64,000 nt of DNA from Cupriavidus necator (GTDB taxonomy: Bacteria > Pseudomonadota > Gammaproteobacteria > Burkholderiales > Burkholderiaceae). The position numbers were made by a program, and so were the translations under genes. This document shows, piece after piece, positions 1 to 8,609 of the stretch (position 1 is its first letter; every line of letters starts with the position of its first letter). Below the pieces are notes generated by a model. That model was not told the origin of the DNA. It was given only the letters and a program-made list of their open reading frames with translations, and made no database searches. The stretch is taken from contig NZ_SROX01000001.1 in NCBI RefSeq assembly GCF_013141915.1, forward strand, positions 992,001 to 1,056,000. Reading direction: 5' to 3'.

Positions 1-362
1 TGCGCCGTCAGCGCAATGGTCTGGATGCGGCCGTGCACGGGATGCGGCGCGCGCTCGATATGGCCGGCCTTCTCCAGGTTGCCGACGATCACGCTGACGG
101 TCTGCGGCGTCAGCAGCGCCAGCCGCGCCAGGTCGGCGCCCGACAGCCCTGCATACGCACCCAGCATGGTCAGCACCACGAACTGCGGCGGCGTCACGTT
201 CAGGTCGGCCAGCGCCCGCTCCATGCGCAGGCGGTTGGCCGCGCCGGCCTGGCGCAGCAGGTAGCCAAGGTGGCCGCTCTCGCCCCGCTTGCCTTCGCCG
301 GGCGCGGGAACCGCAGTAGAAGCCGCGGCCGCGACGCCGCGCCTGGTGGTGGTCTTGCCCAT
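1..362 (-). CDS. MarR-family transcriptional regulator (3' end outside window)
   Basis: Partial gene: reading is open from the ATG at 360-362 to the window edge, giving about 120 residues of N-terminal sequence. After a 25-residue basic/Ala-rich tail come helices typical of MarR (LRQAGAANRLRMERALADL), then the winged-helix segment with LTPQTVSVIVGNLEKAGHIERAPHP, a classic MarR recognition helix and wing start. MarR proteins are dimeric repressors released by phenolics or oxidants. It is divergent from a peroxidase/acetyltransferase/azoreductase operon with about 65 bp between, so it most likely controls that operon and itself. The ligand cannot be told; no conserved N-terminal Cys of the OhrR kind was seen in the visible part. 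Confidence 0.85.
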   Translation of the reverse strand, partial: MGKTTTRRGVAAAASTAVPAPGEGKRGESGHLGYLLRQAGAANRLRMERALADLNVTPPQFVVLTMLGAYAGLSGADLARLALLTPQTVSVIVGNLEKAGHIERAPHPVHGRIQTIALTA

Positions 363-428
363 AATGTCAGAACTCTTATATTATGTTCGTGCTCTGATAT
401 TAACCCAGTTCCGCCAAGGAGGCCCGGA
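363..428. promoter_or_regulatory. Divergent promoter/operator between MarR gene and AhpD-like operon
   Basis: A short AT-rich stretch in otherwise GC-rich DNA. It contains an imperfect dyad, GAAC-N11-GTTC at 370-388, nested in TCAGA (367-371) / TCTGA (393-397). A TATATT-like box lies in the centre. Size and symmetry suit a MarR dimer site covering both promoters. Inference from layout only. Confidence 0.5.
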
Positions 429-929
429 ATGCCAGACCCGCATGCCAGCATGACGTTCGAATCCTTCATCCGCGCCGCGCCAGCCGTGTACACGGCCCTG
501 CGCGCGCTGGGCGCCGCCGTGGATGACTCCGGACTCGACAAGCCGTTGACCGAGCTGATCAAGGTGCGCGTGTCGCAGCTCAACGGCTGCGCCTTCTGCC
601 TGCAGTTCCACCTGAACCTGGCGCGCCGGCATGGCGTGGACGCGCGCAAGCTAGACCTGGTCGCGGTCTGGCGCGAGGCCGGCGTCCATGGCGCGCGCGA
701 GCAGGCGGCACTGGCCTGGGCCGAGGCGCTGACCGTGCTGGGCGCCACCGCGGGCGCTGGCGCCGAACACGCCCGCCAGCAGGCGCTGGCGCGGGTGCGC
801 GAGCAGTTCAGCGAGGCCGAGATCCCCTACCTGACCGCTGCGATCGCCGCGATCCAGGCATGGAACCGGATTGCCGCCGGCCTGCAGTTCCCGCCGCCGC
901 CCGCGCAAGCGGCAGGGAGCGCCGCATGA
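429..929 (+). CDS. AhpD/carboxymuconolactone decarboxylase-family peroxidase-like protein
   Basis: 166 residues. Start chosen at the ATG preceded by AGGAGG at 417-422; the frame is open further upstream but without a ribosome site. It carries the AhpD-type core: VRVSQLNGCAFCLQFH gives the CxxC redox pair followed by His three residues later, as in the EXXCXXCXXXH motif (the first Glu is here a Val/Ser region, but the CxxC and His are intact). Members reduce peroxides or other small electrophiles, often as disulfide reductases. First gene of a three-gene operon, each joined by an ATGA overlap, and divergent from a MarR regulator. This suggests an inducible response to oxidants or quinones. Confidence 0.85.
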   Translation: MPDPHASMTFESFIRAAPAVYTALRALGAAVDDSGLDKPLTELIKVRVSQLNGCAFCLQFHLNLARRHGVDARKLDLVAVWREAGVHGAREQAALAWAEALTVLGATAGAGAEHARQQALARVREQFSEAEIPYLTAAIAAIQAWNRIAAGLQFPPPPAQAAGSAA

Positions 930-1387
930 ACACCGCCACCGCCCCACAGACCGAACTGCGGCATGTCGAGCATGACACGGAAGTGGCCGCCTGTTTTGCG
1001 CTGATGCGGCAATTGCGCCCGCACCTGGCCTCGGCCGATGAGTTGGTGGCGCGCTGGCGCCGCCAGGCGGAGACAGGCTATCGCCTGCTGGTGCTATGGG
1101 ACCACGGCAAGCCGGTTGCGCTCGCCGGCTGGCGGGTGCAGGACAACCTGGTCCGCGGCGTTCACGCCTACGTCGATGACCTCGTCACTGACGCGGACGC
1201 GCGCAGCAGCGGCTACGGGCAGCAGGTGATGGACCGCCTGAAACACGAGGCGCGCCAGGCCGGCTGCCACGCGCTGGTTCTGGATACGCCGCTCGCCAAC
1301 GTGCTGGGCCACCGCTTCTACTACCGCAACGGCCTGCTGGCGAGCGCGCTCCACTTCCATTTCCCGCTGGAGGACAACCACCGATGA
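926..1387 (+). CDS. GNAT-family N-acetyltransferase
   Basis: 153 residues, starting in an ATGA overlap with the upstream stop. The GNAT fold is visible: a substrate-binding N-terminal half, strand VHAYVDDLVTDADARSSGYG (motif A region with a degenerate R/Q-x-x-G-x-G, here SSGYGQQ), and a C-terminal segment with DTPLANVLGHRFYYRNGL, where the HRFYxRNG motif B is typical. It would move acetyl from acetyl-CoA to an amine; the substrate is unknown. Translationally coupled to the peroxidase-like gene before it and the azoreductase after it, so probably part of the same detoxification response. Confidence 0.85.
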   Translation: MNTATAPQTELRHVEHDTEVAACFALMRQLRPHLASADELVARWRRQAETGYRLLVLWDHGKPVALAGWRVQDNLVRGVHAYVDDLVTDADARSSGYGQQVMDRLKHEARQAGCHALVLDTPLANVLGHRFYYRNGLLASALHFHFPLEDNHR

Positions 1388-2001
1388 CCACCTTGCTTCA
1401 CCTCAGCGCCAGCAGCCGCGGCGAGGCCTCATGGAGCCGGCAGGCCGCCGCGCGCCTGCTGGGGCAGCGCGGCAACCGCTCGCTGCGCGTGATCGAGCGC
1501 GACCTGGCTGGCCAGCCGCTGCCGCATCCGGATCGTGCCACGGTCGAAGCCAGCCTGATGCCGCCTGAGCAGCGCGGCCCGGCCGACCATGCGGCGCTGG
1601 CGCTGTCCGAAACGCTGATCGCCGAACTGGAGGCCGCCGACGCCGTGCTGATCTCCACGCCGATGCACAACTTCACCGTGCCCTCGGCGCTCAAGGCATG
1701 GATCGACCTGGTAGTGCGGCCCAACCGCACCTTCCGCAATACGCCGGCCGGCAAGGTCGGCATGCTGGCGAACCGGCCGGTGCTGGCGGTGGTCTCGTGC
1801 GGCCGCCCGTTCCGGGAAGGTCCGGGGAGCCAGCAGGACTTCCTGACGCCCTACCTGAAGTACGTGTTCGCGGCGATCGGCATCACGCAGGTGGAAGTGA
1901 TGCGCATGGAACGCATGAACTGGGGCCCGGACTTCGCCCAGATGGGGCTGGACAGCGTACGGGTGCCGGCAGGCTGGCCCAGGGAGACGGCGCGGGCCTG
2001 A
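1384..2001 (+). CDS. azoR: FMN-dependent NADH:quinone / azo reductase
   Basis: 205 residues, the usual AzoR length, starting in an ATGA overlap with the acetyltransferase. It has the flavodoxin-like N-terminus LLHLSASSRGEASWSRQAA, whose Ser-rich loop holds the FMN phosphate. The family signature STPMHNFTVPSALKAWIDLVV follows, then TFRNTPAGKVG. AzoR enzymes reduce quinones and azo dyes by two-electron transfer from NADH in the cytoplasm and protect against thiol-specific stress. As the last gene of the MarR-controlled operon it fits a quinone or electrophile response. Confidence 0.9.
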   Translation: MTTLLHLSASSRGEASWSRQAAARLLGQRGNRSLRVIERDLAGQPLPHPDRATVEASLMPPEQRGPADHAALALSETLIAELEAADAVLISTPMHNFTVPSALKAWIDLVVRPNRTFRNTPAGKVGMLANRPVLAVVSCGRPFREGPGSQQDFLTPYLKYVFAAIGITQVEVMRMERMNWGPDFAQMGLDSVRVPAGWPRETARA

Positions 2002-2075
2002 GGCAGGCGAAGCCGGCTTGCGCGGCGCCGGGGCGCGGCTCGCGTTATTCTCGTGGAAAGATTTTTTGTATTGAT

Positions 2076-2096
2076 ATATTCTCTAAACGAGAATAT
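2076..2096. promoter_or_regulatory. Perfect inverted repeat upstream of the LysR gene
   Basis: ATATTCTC-N5-GAGAATAT, 8-bp perfect arms, in an AT-rich patch 37 bp before the LysR start. It contains a T-N11-A core (TC-N9-GA), the usual LysR-type binding box. A half-site TTATTCTCG lies just upstream at 2045-2053. Likely the autoregulatory site of the downstream LysR protein. Confidence 0.6.
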
Positions 2097-2132
2097 CGAA
2101 GCGATTCGCTTGTCCCTTCCACGCCCGACCCG

Positions 2133-3020
2133 ATGGAACTGGCTGAACTTGAAATCTTCCGCGCCGTCGCCACGGAGCAGAGCGTCACCCGCGCCGCGCG
2201 CCTGCTGGACCGGGTGCAGTCCAACGTCACCACGCGCGTCAAGCAACTGGAAGAAGCACTCGGCGTGGCCCTGTTCCAGCGCGACAGCAAGCGCATGCTG
2301 CTGACGCCCGAGGGCCACCGGCTGCTCGCCTATGCCAACCAGATGCTGGCCCTGGCGGAAGAGGCGCGGCAGTCGGTGCAGGGCGCCGCACCGTCGGGTC
2401 GCCTGCGCATCGGCACCATGGAAAGCGCCGCCGCCAACCGCCTGCCGATGCCGCTGGCGCGGTTCCACGCGGCCTGGCCCGGCGTAGAAATCGAGATCCG
2501 GACCGGCACCACGCGCGCGCTGGTCGATGCCGTGCTCGACCACCGGCTGGACTGCGCCGTGGTGGCGCATCCGGGCGCGGGGCCGGCGCGCGCGGCCGAT
2601 CTGGACGAACTGGGCCCCGGGCTGGAAGGCACTTACCTGTTCACGGAACATCTGCAGCTGGTGCTGCCGGCAAGCCATCCCAAGGTGCGCGGGCCGCGGG
2701 ACGTGGCATTGCGCCGCCTGGCGGCCTTCCCCAAGGGCTGCACCTACCGCCAGTGCGTGGAAGACTGGCTGGCGCAGGGCAGCGACGACATGCGCCAGCG
2801 CCTGGCCGTCACCGAGATGCCGTCATACCACGCCATGCTCGCCTGCGTCAGTGCGGGCACGGCGATGGCCATCCTGCCGCGCTCGCTGCTGGCGCTGCAC
2901 CGCGACGCCGTCGACGTGCAGGCCGTGCCGGTGCGGGCGGTGCACACCTATATCGTCAAGCGTGCGGGCTATGCCACACACGCCTGCGACGCCTTCGTGC
3001 GCGAACTGCGCGATGGCTGA
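2133..3020 (+). CDS. LysR-family transcriptional regulator
   Basis: 295 residues. The start follows the palindrome region; the protein begins [19 protein letters not shown], the standard LysR winged-helix start, with the recognition helix [20 protein letters not shown] and the linker helix up to residue 85. The effector domain (residues 92-295) has [10 protein letters not shown], as usual for the first strand. Effector unknown. The neighbouring nitronate monooxygenase is 55 bp downstream (or overlaps if its upstream ATG is used), so the regulator probably controls it together with itself. The azoreductase lies upstream on the same strand but ends 131 bp before and has its own operon. Confidence 0.9.
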   Translation: MELAELEIFRAVATEQSVTRAARLLDRVQSNVTTRVKQLEEALGVALFQRDSKRMLLTPEGHRLLAYANQMLALAEEARQSVQGAAPSGRLRIGTMESAAANRLPMPLARFHAAWPGVEIEIRTGTTRALVDAVLDHRLDCAVVAHPGAGPARAADLDELGPGLEGTYLFTEHLQLVLPASHPKVRGPRDVALRRLAAFPKGCTYRQCVEDWLAQGSDDMRQRLAVTEMPSYHAMLACVSAGTAMAILPRSLLALHRDAVDVQAVPVRAVHTYIVKRAGYATHACDAFVRELRDG

Positions 3021-3075
3021 TCCCGCCATCGCGCCCGCCGCGCCAGCGCCATCGACCCTGCCCAGGAGCTTCAAA

Positions 3076-4194
3076 TTGACCGACTCGACCCACACCGCTG
3101 ACCGGCTGCCACTGCTGCGCAGGCTCGGCATCCGCACCCCGATCATCCAGGCGCCCATGGCCGGTGTCAGCACGCCCGCGCTGGCCGCGGCCGTCACCCA
3201 TGCCGGCGGGCTGGGCTCGCTTGGCGTAGGCGCCATGGACGCCGAAGCCGCGCGCAAGGCCATCCGCGAGACCCGCGCGCTGACCAGCGGGCCGTTCAAC
3301 GTCAATGTGTTCTGCCATGCGCCGGCGGTCGCCGATGCGGCGCGCGAGCAGGCCTGGCTGGCCTACCTCGCGCCGCGCTTTGCCGAATTCGGCGCCACCC
3401 CGCCTGCCACGCTGCGCGAAATCTATCGCAGCTACGTCAGCGACGACGCCATGCACGCGATGCTGCTGGAAGAACGCCCGGCCGTGGTCAGCTTCCATTT
3501 CGGGCTGCCCGATGCGGGCCGGATCCGCGCGCTGCGCGAAGCCGGCATGGTGCTGCTGGCCAGCGCGACCTCGCTGGACGAGGCGCGCGCGATCGAGGCG
3601 GCCGGCATCGACGCGGTGGTGGCGCAGGGCATCGAGGCCGGCGGCCATCGCGGCGTGTTCGACCCGGCCGCCGCCGACGAGGGACTCGGCACCTTTGCGC
3701 TGGTACGCGTACTGTCGACGCAGACCCGCCTGCCGGTGATCGCGGCAGGCGGCATCATGGACGGTGCCGGCATTGCCGCCGCGCTGGCGCTCGGCGCGCA
3801 GGCCGCGCAGCTCGGCACCGCCTTTATCGCCTGCCCCGAGACCGTGGCCGACGTCCCTTACCGCGAAGCCCTGCTGCAGGCGCGCACGCGCCCGACGGTG
3901 CTGACGCGGGCCATCTCGGGCCGCAACGCGCGCGGCCTGGCCAACCGTTTTACCGAACTGGGCGCGGCGGCCGGCGCGCCCGCCGCGCCCGACTACCCCA
4001 CCGCCTACGATGCCGGCAAGGCCCTTAACGCGGCCGCCAAGGCGCACGGCAGCGCCGACTTTGCCGCGCAGTGGGCCGGCCAGGCCGCGCCGCTGGCGCG
4101 CGCGTTGCCGGCGGCGCAGCTGGTTGCGGCGCTGGCTGGCGAACTCGCCGCCAGTGCGCGCGGGCTCGGGGCGCTGGCCGAAACCTTCGGGTAA
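3076..4194 (+). CDS. Nitronate monooxygenase (2-nitropropane dioxygenase family)
   Basis: 372 residues from the TTG at 3076, chosen because CAGGAG at 3063-3068 sits 7 bp before it. An in-frame ATG at 3013, overlapping the LysR stop, would add 21 residues but has no ribosome site. TIM-barrel FMN enzyme: [12 protein letters not shown] at the N-terminus, then [13 protein letters not shown], whose GGHRG carries the catalytic His of class I nitronate monooxygenases, and [19 protein letters not shown] with GTAFIACPE for FMN phosphate binding. It oxidises alkyl nitronates such as propionate-3-nitronate using O2. Such genes often sit with a LysR regulator, as here. Confidence 0.88.
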   Translation: MTDSTHTADRLPLLRRLGIRTPIIQAPMAGVSTPALAAAVTHAGGLGSLGVGAMDAEAARKAIRETRALTSGPFNVNVFCHAPAVADAAREQAWLAYLAPRFAEFGATPPATLREIYRSYVSDDAMHAMLLEERPAVVSFHFGLPDAGRIRALREAGMVLLASATSLDEARAIEAAGIDAVVAQGIEAGGHRGVFDPAAADEGLGTFALVRVLSTQTRLPVIAAGGIMDGAGIAAALALGAQAAQLGTAFIACPETVADVPYREALLQARTRPTVLTRAISGRNARGLANRFTELGAAAGAPAAPDYPTAYDAGKALNAAAKAHGSADFAAQWAGQAAPLARALPAAQLVAALAGELAASARGLGALAETFG

Positions 4195-4364
4195 GCCGTT
4201 TCGGACACGGGCCGTTTTACCGCGTCTTACACCGGGTTAAAAAAGACAGATCTGAAAAGCCGCGGTTACAAAGCTAACAAGTCGGCCCGGGCGCCGAAAC
4301 ACCTTGCGCGCCAATTTGCGTCCATCATTCAGGAACACAAGCTGTGCATGACAAGGAGTCCGAA

Positions 4365-4712
4365 ATGCGCCCCTCCACCCGCATCGTCGCCGCGGCGGTC
4401 CTGGCCGCGTCCCTGGTAGCCGCCGGTTCCGCCTCCGCACACGGCCGCCACCACCATGGCGGCTCCAACGGCGGCGCTGTGCTCGCGGTCGGCGCGCTGG
4501 CCGGCCTGGCGCTGGGCGCCATGCTGGCCTCGGGACCGGTGGTGGCGGCACCGGTGGCGCCCCCGCCCGTCACCTACGCCCCCGCGCCGGTCTCTTACGC
4601 AGCGCCGGCGGTGCCGCCTGGCTATTGCTACCGCGACTACGATCGCGCCTACGTGCCGTGCGGACCGCAGCCTTCCGGTTATTACCGCGAGGCACCGTAC
4701 TACGGCTACTGA
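4365..4712 (+). CDS. Small secreted Pro/Tyr-rich protein, unknown function
   Basis: 115 residues from the ATG preceded by AAGGAG (4352-4357). A signal peptide ends near ASAHG; then a His run (HGRHHHGG), a glycine/alanine hydrophobic stretch (GALAGLALGAMLA, possibly a glycine-zipper membrane or aggregation segment), and a Pro/Tyr-rich tail with two Cys and many aromatic residues (REAPYYGY). Proteins of this build are frequent in Cupriavidus and Burkholderia and are exported to the envelope; no function is established. The next gene starts 11 bp later and may be co-transcribed. Confidence 0.8.
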   Translation: MRPSTRIVAAAVLAASLVAAGSASAHGRHHHGGSNGGAVLAVGALAGLALGAMLASGPVVAAPVAPPPVTYAPAPVSYAAPAVPPGYCYRDYDRAYVPCGPQPSGYYREAPYYGY

Positions 4713-4723
4713 GGCCTACCGCC

Positions 4724-5308
4724 ATGCCGGTCGACCGCGACTATTTCGCCGGCCTGTACGGCCGCAACCAGGACCCCTGGGGCATCGGCACGCGCTGGTA
4801 CGAAGCGCGCAAGCGCGCCCTGCTGCTGGCCACGCTGCCGCGCGAGCGCTTTGCCCGCGCCTTCGAGCCCGGTTGCGGCGGCGGCCACCTGAGCGCGGCG
4901 CTGGCGCCGCGCTGCGATGCGCTGGTGGCGATGGAGCTGGCCGAGTCCGCCGCCGAGCAGGCGCGGCAACGGCTGGCGCCATTCCCGCAGGCGCGCGTGC
5001 TGACCGGCGAATTGCCGCAGCAGTGGCCCGAAGGCAGCTTCGACCTGATGGTGTTTTCCGAACTGGGCTACTACTTTCCCAAGCCGGACTGGCACGAGGT
5101 CGCGGCGATGGCGGCCGGCGCGCTGGCCGATGACGGCGTCATCGTCGCCTGCCATTTCCGGCATCCGTTCGCGGAGCAGCAGATCACGGCACAGGCCGTG
5201 CATGAAGCCATCGGCGCGCAGCCTGGGCTGCATCGGCATATCAGTCACGATGAGCCGGATTTCGTGTTGGAACTGTGGACGCGGCAGCTGGAGATGCGGC
5301 TGGCGTAG
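4724..5308 (+). CDS. NodS-like SAM-dependent methyltransferase
   Basis: 194 residues. The N-terminus YFAGLYGRNQDPWGIGTRWY followed by EARKRALLLATLP is the NodS-family signature; motif I is FEPGCGGGHLSAAL (SAM glycine loop) and motif post-I MELAESAAEQARQRL. NodS proper N-methylates Nod-factor chitooligosaccharides, but NodS-like enzymes are widespread in non-nodulating bacteria, so the substrate here is open. Last gene before a strong bidirectional hairpin terminator. No nod genes occur nearby, which argues against a symbiotic role. Confidence 0.8.
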   Translation: MPVDRDYFAGLYGRNQDPWGIGTRWYEARKRALLLATLPRERFARAFEPGCGGGHLSAALAPRCDALVAMELAESAAEQARQRLAPFPQARVLTGELPQQWPEGSFDLMVFSELGYYFPKPDWHEVAAMAAGALADDGVIVACHFRHPFAEQQITAQAVHEAIGAQPGLHRHISHDEPDFVLELWTRQLEMRLA

Positions 5309-5331
5309 AGTCACGGCACTATAAAAAGAGA

Positions 5332-5367
5332 AACGCCCCATGCAAGGTAATACTTGCATGGGGCGTT
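5332..5367. terminator. Bidirectional rho-independent terminator
   Basis: Perfect 15-bp inverted repeat (AACGCCCCATGCAAG and its complement) around the 6-base loop GTAATA. It has an A-rich run on the left (5322-5333) and TTGTCTTT on the right, so it can end transcription both ways. It lies between the convergent methyltransferase and RND pump genes. Confidence 0.85.
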
Positions 5368-5422
5368 GTCTTTGGCGAAGCGACTGGCGAAGCGCACCGG
5401 CTCCTGACTGACCGCCTGGGTA

Positions 5423-5452
5423 CTCCCTCTCCCGCTTGCGGGAGAGGGGAGC
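5423..5452. repeat. REP-like intergenic palindrome, copy 1
   Basis: CTCCCTCTCCCGCTTGCGGG continuing AGAGGGGAGC: a near-perfect hairpin with stem CCCTCTCCCGC/GCGGGAGAGGG. Five more versions occur in this window, at about 26143, 50066, 50161, 60114 and 61551, always between genes. Several are followed by GC(A/G)AAC. Confidence 0.75.
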
Positions 5453-5486
5453 GAACAGGCTGTCTATCCAGATCAGCGAGCCCGCC

Positions 5487-8400
5487 TCACACCGGCACAT
5501 CCCGCGTCGGATCCGGCTTGCGGTCGTCAAACCAGCGATACAGCGTTGGCACCATCACCAGCGTCAGCAGCGTCGAGGTAATCAGTCCGCCGATCACCAC
5601 CACCGCCAGCGGCCGCTGCACTTCGGAGCCAGGGCCGGTAGAGAACAGGAACGGCACCAGGCCCAGCATCGCAATGGTCGCGGTCATCATCACCGGCCGG
5701 AAACGCTGCGTCGCGCCCTGCACCACCGCCTCATCGAGCGACAAGCCCGAATCGCGCAGCGTGCGGATATACGACACCAGCACCACCCCGTTCAGCACCG
5801 CCATGCCCCACAGCGCAATAAAGCCCACCGAGGCCGGCACCGACAGGTATTCGCCGGTGACGAACAGCCCGATGATGCCGCCGATGGAAGCGAACGGCAG
5901 CACCGTGATGATCAGCGTGGCAAAGCGCAGCGAGTTGAACAGCAGGAACAACAGGAAGAAGATCGCGGCGATGGTGACCGGCACGATGATCTTCAGGTGG
6001 CCCATGGCACGTTCCATGTTCTGGAACTGGCCGCCCCACTCGAGGTAGTAGCCTTCGGGCAGCTTCACCTTGGCGCCGGCGGCCTGCTGCAGCTCGGCGA
6101 CAAAGCCGCCGAGGTCGCGGTCCTTCACGTTGATCATCACCACCACGCGGCGCTTGGCCATTTCGCGGCTGATCTGCGCGGGACCGTCGTTGACTTCGAT
6201 GCGGGCCACGCTCTGCAGCGGCACCTGCATGCCGTCTGGGGTGTTGACCAGCAGCTGCCGGATCGCCTGCACGTTGTTGCGGAACTCCTCTGGCAGGCGC
6301 ACCGCCGCGGCAAAGCGGCGCTCGCCCTCGAAGATGTCGGTGGCGCGCTTGCCGCCGATGGCGATCTCGATCACGTCATGGATGTCCGACACATTGAGCC
6401 CGTAGCGCGCGATCGCCTGGCGGTCGATCTCGATCGACAGGTACTGCTGGCCCGACACGCGCTCGATGCGGATGTCCTGCGAGCCCTGAATGCCGCCGGC
6501 CACGCGCGCGATCTCGCCCGCCAGTTCGCGCAGCTTGTCCAGGTCATCGCCGAACACCTTCACCGCCACGTCCGAACGCACCCCGCTGACCATCTCGTCG
6601 ACGCGGTCCGAGATCGGCTGCGCCATCACGATCTGCACGCCCGGAATGGCCTTGAGCTTTTCGCGGATGGCATTGGCGATGTCGTCCTGGGTCCAGCCGT
6701 CTGGCCACTGGTCGCGGTCCTTCAGGCTGGCGATCGGGGTCGATTCGTTCTGGCCCTGCGGGTCCGCCGGGCTTTCGCCGCGGCCCACCCCCGACACCAC
6801 CGACTTCACGCCCGGCACCTCCAGCACCAGCCTGTTGGCTTCCTTCTCCAGCTTGACCGACTCTTCCAGCGAGATGTTGGGCACGCGGTCGATCGCGGGC
6901 ACGATCGAGCCTTCCTTCATCTCCGGAATGAACGAGGTGCCTAGCAGCGGCACGATCAGCAACGTGGCGACGAAGGCCGCGACCGCGCTGATGACGGTCT
7001 TGCGGCTGTTGCCCAGCGCCCAGTGCAGCAGGCGCAGGTAGTGGCGCTTCATGAAGGCGATCACGCGCGTGTCATGCTCGGCGCCGCCCTTGAGCAGGTA
7101 CGACGACAGCACCGGCGACAGTGTCATCGACAGGAACAGCGAGATCGCCAGCGCGATCGAGATGGTGAACGCCAGCGGCGCGAACATCTTGCCTTCCATG
7201 CCCGACAGCGTCATCAGCGGCAGGAACACCAGGATGATGATGCCCACGCCGACAATCACCGGCGTGGCCACTTCCTGCACCGCCTTGACCAGGATCTCGG
7301 TCTTGCTCAGTCCGGGCTCCTTGTGACCAAGCCGCTCGAACGCGTTCTCGACCACCACCACCGAGCCGTCGACCATCAGGCCGATGGCGATCGCCAGCCC
7401 CCCCAATGACATCAGGTTGGCCGACAGGCCGACTTCGTTCATCACCATGAAGGTCAGCAATGGCGTCAGCACCAGCGTGGCCAGCACGATCACCGATGAA
7501 CGCACATCGCCCAGGAACAGGAACAGCACGATCACCACCAGCACCACGCCTTCGAGCAGCACCTTGGTCACGGTCCACAGCGCGGCGTCGACCAGTTCGC
7601 TGCGGTCATAGTACGGCACGATCTGCAGCTTGCCCGGCAGCATGCCGCGCTCATTGATCTCGGCCACGCGGGCCTTCACGCGGCTGACCACCTCCTTGGC
7701 ATTGCCCCCGCGCATCATCATGACGATGCCGCCGACCGCCTCGGTCTGGCCGTTCTTGACCAGCGCGCCCTGGCGCACCTCATGGCCGATGGTGACGTTG
7801 GCGACGTCGCGCAGGTACACCGGCGTGCCGTTGATCTCCTTGAGCACGATGCTGCCGAGGTCGTCCACGCCGCGGGCCAGGCCCACGCCGCGGATCAGGT
7901 ACTGCTCGGCATAGTGCGGCAGCACGCCGCCGCCGGAGTTGGCGTTGTTGCGCGCCAGCGCCTCATAGACCTGCTGGATCGAGATCTGGTAGTGGCGCAT
8001 GCGCTCGGGGTTGACCAGCGCCTGGTACTGGCGCACGTAGCCGCCCTGCGAGTTGATCTCGGCCACGCCAGGAATCGAGCGCAGCAGCGGACGCACCACC
8101 CAGTCCTGGGCAATGCGGCGCTCGGCCAGCTCTTCCTGGGTCAGTTCGCGGTTGCCGTCGTCGGCGCGGTCCAGCGTGTACTGGTAGACCTCGCCCAGGC
8201 CGGTGGAAACCGGGCCCAGCACCGGCGACACGCCTTCCGGCATGCGCCCGCCTACTTCGATCAGGCGCTCCATCACCAGCTGGCGCGCGAAATACACGTC
8301 GGTGGCATCGGTGAACACCAGCGTAATCAGGGACAGGCCCGCCTTGTTCAGCGAGCGCATCTCTTCCAGGCCGGGCAGGCCGGTCATCGCCATTTCCACC

Positions 8401-8603
8401 GGCACCGTGACAAAGCGCTCCACTTCCTCGGGCGAACGGCCCGCGGCTTCGGTGGCGATCTGCACCTGCACGTTGGTCACGTCCGGGAACGCATCCACCG
8501 ACAGCTTGGTGGCAGCGCGCAGGCCGAAGAAGAACAGCACCACGGCGATCACGCACACCACCAGCCGCTGTTTGATGGCGGCTTCGACTAGGGATTTCAT
8601 CAT
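5487..8603 (-). CDS. CzcA-type heavy-metal RND efflux pump
   Basis: 1038 residues, full length for an HME-RND inner-membrane pump. Starts MMKSLVEAAIKQRLVVCVIA with TM1, followed by the first periplasmic domain. TM4 carries IGLMVDGSVVVVENAFERL; the D-G-x-x-V-x-x-E-N pattern marks the heavy-metal branch (CzcA-like), distinct from drug pumps. A second periplasmic loop and TM7-12 follow. Proton-driven trimer that takes divalent cations such as Zn, Co, Cd or Ni across the outer membrane with the adaptor and outer-membrane proteins encoded just upstream (7-bp and 2-bp gaps). The exact metal cannot be read safely; the VDGSVVVVEN form resembles the less-studied HME3 group. No two-component or other metal regulator is adjacent. 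Confidence 0.92.
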   Translation of the reverse strand: MMKSLVEAAIKQRLVVCVIAVVLFFFGLRAATKLSVDAFPDVTNVQVQIATEAAGRSPEEVERFVTVPVEMAMTGLPGLEEMRSLNKAGLSLITLVFTDATDVYFARQLVMERLIEVGGRMPEGVSPVLGPVSTGLGEVYQYTLDRADDGNRELTQEELAERRIAQDWVVRPLLRSIPGVAEINSQGGYVRQYQALVNPERMRHYQISIQQVYEALARNNANSGGGVLPHYAEQYLIRGVGLARGVDDLGSIVLKEINGTPVYLRDVANVTIGHEVRQGALVKNGQTEAVGGIVMMMRGGNAKEVVSRVKARVAEINERGMLPGKLQIVPYYDRSELVDAALWTVTKVLLEGVVLVVIVLFLFLGDVRSSVIVLATLVLTPLLTFMVMNEVGLSANLMSLGGLAIAIGLMVDGSVVVVENAFERLGHKEPGLSKTEILVKAVQEVATPVIVGVGIIILVFLPLMTLSGMEGKMFAPLAFTISIALAISLFLSMTLSPVLSSYLLKGGAEHDTRVIAFMKRHYLRLLHWALGNSRKTVISAVAAFVATLLIVPLLGTSFIPEMKEGSIVPAIDRVPNISLEESVKLEKEANRLVLEVPGVKSVVSGVGRGESPADPQGQNESTPIASLKDRDQWPDGWTQDDIANAIREKLKAIPGVQIVMAQPISDRVDEMVSGVRSDVAVKVFGDDLDKLRELAGEIARVAGGIQGSQDIRIERVSGQQYLSIEIDRQAIARYGLNVSDIHDVIEIAIGGKRATDIFEGERRFAAAVRLPEEFRNNVQAIRQLLVNTPDGMQVPLQSVARIEVNDGPAQISREMAKRRVVVMINVKDRDLGGFVAELQQAAGAKVKLPEGYYLEWGGQFQNMERAMGHLKIIVPVTIAAIFFLLFLLFNSLRFATLIITVLPFASIGGIIGLFVTGEYLSVPASVGFIALWGMAVLNGVVLVSYIRTLRDSGLSLDEAVVQGATQRFRPVMMTATIAMLGLVPFLFSTGPGSEVQRPLAVVVIGGLITSTLLTLVMVPTLYRWFDDRKPDPTRDVPV

Positions 8604-8609
8604 GGTCGA

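Noticed and set aside
2956..4047. Open frame of 363 codons on the minus strand
   Set aside because: Antisense to nitronate monooxygenase; Arg/Gly-rich with no known motif.
4724..5308. Nodulation (nodS) gene as sign of symbiosis
   Set aside because: No other nod genes or nod box; NodS-like methyltransferases are common in non-symbionts.
5436..6944. Open frame of 502 codons on the plus strand
   Set aside because: Antisense to the RND pump; the His/Arg-rich product has no domain, whereas the opposite strand has the full RND protein.
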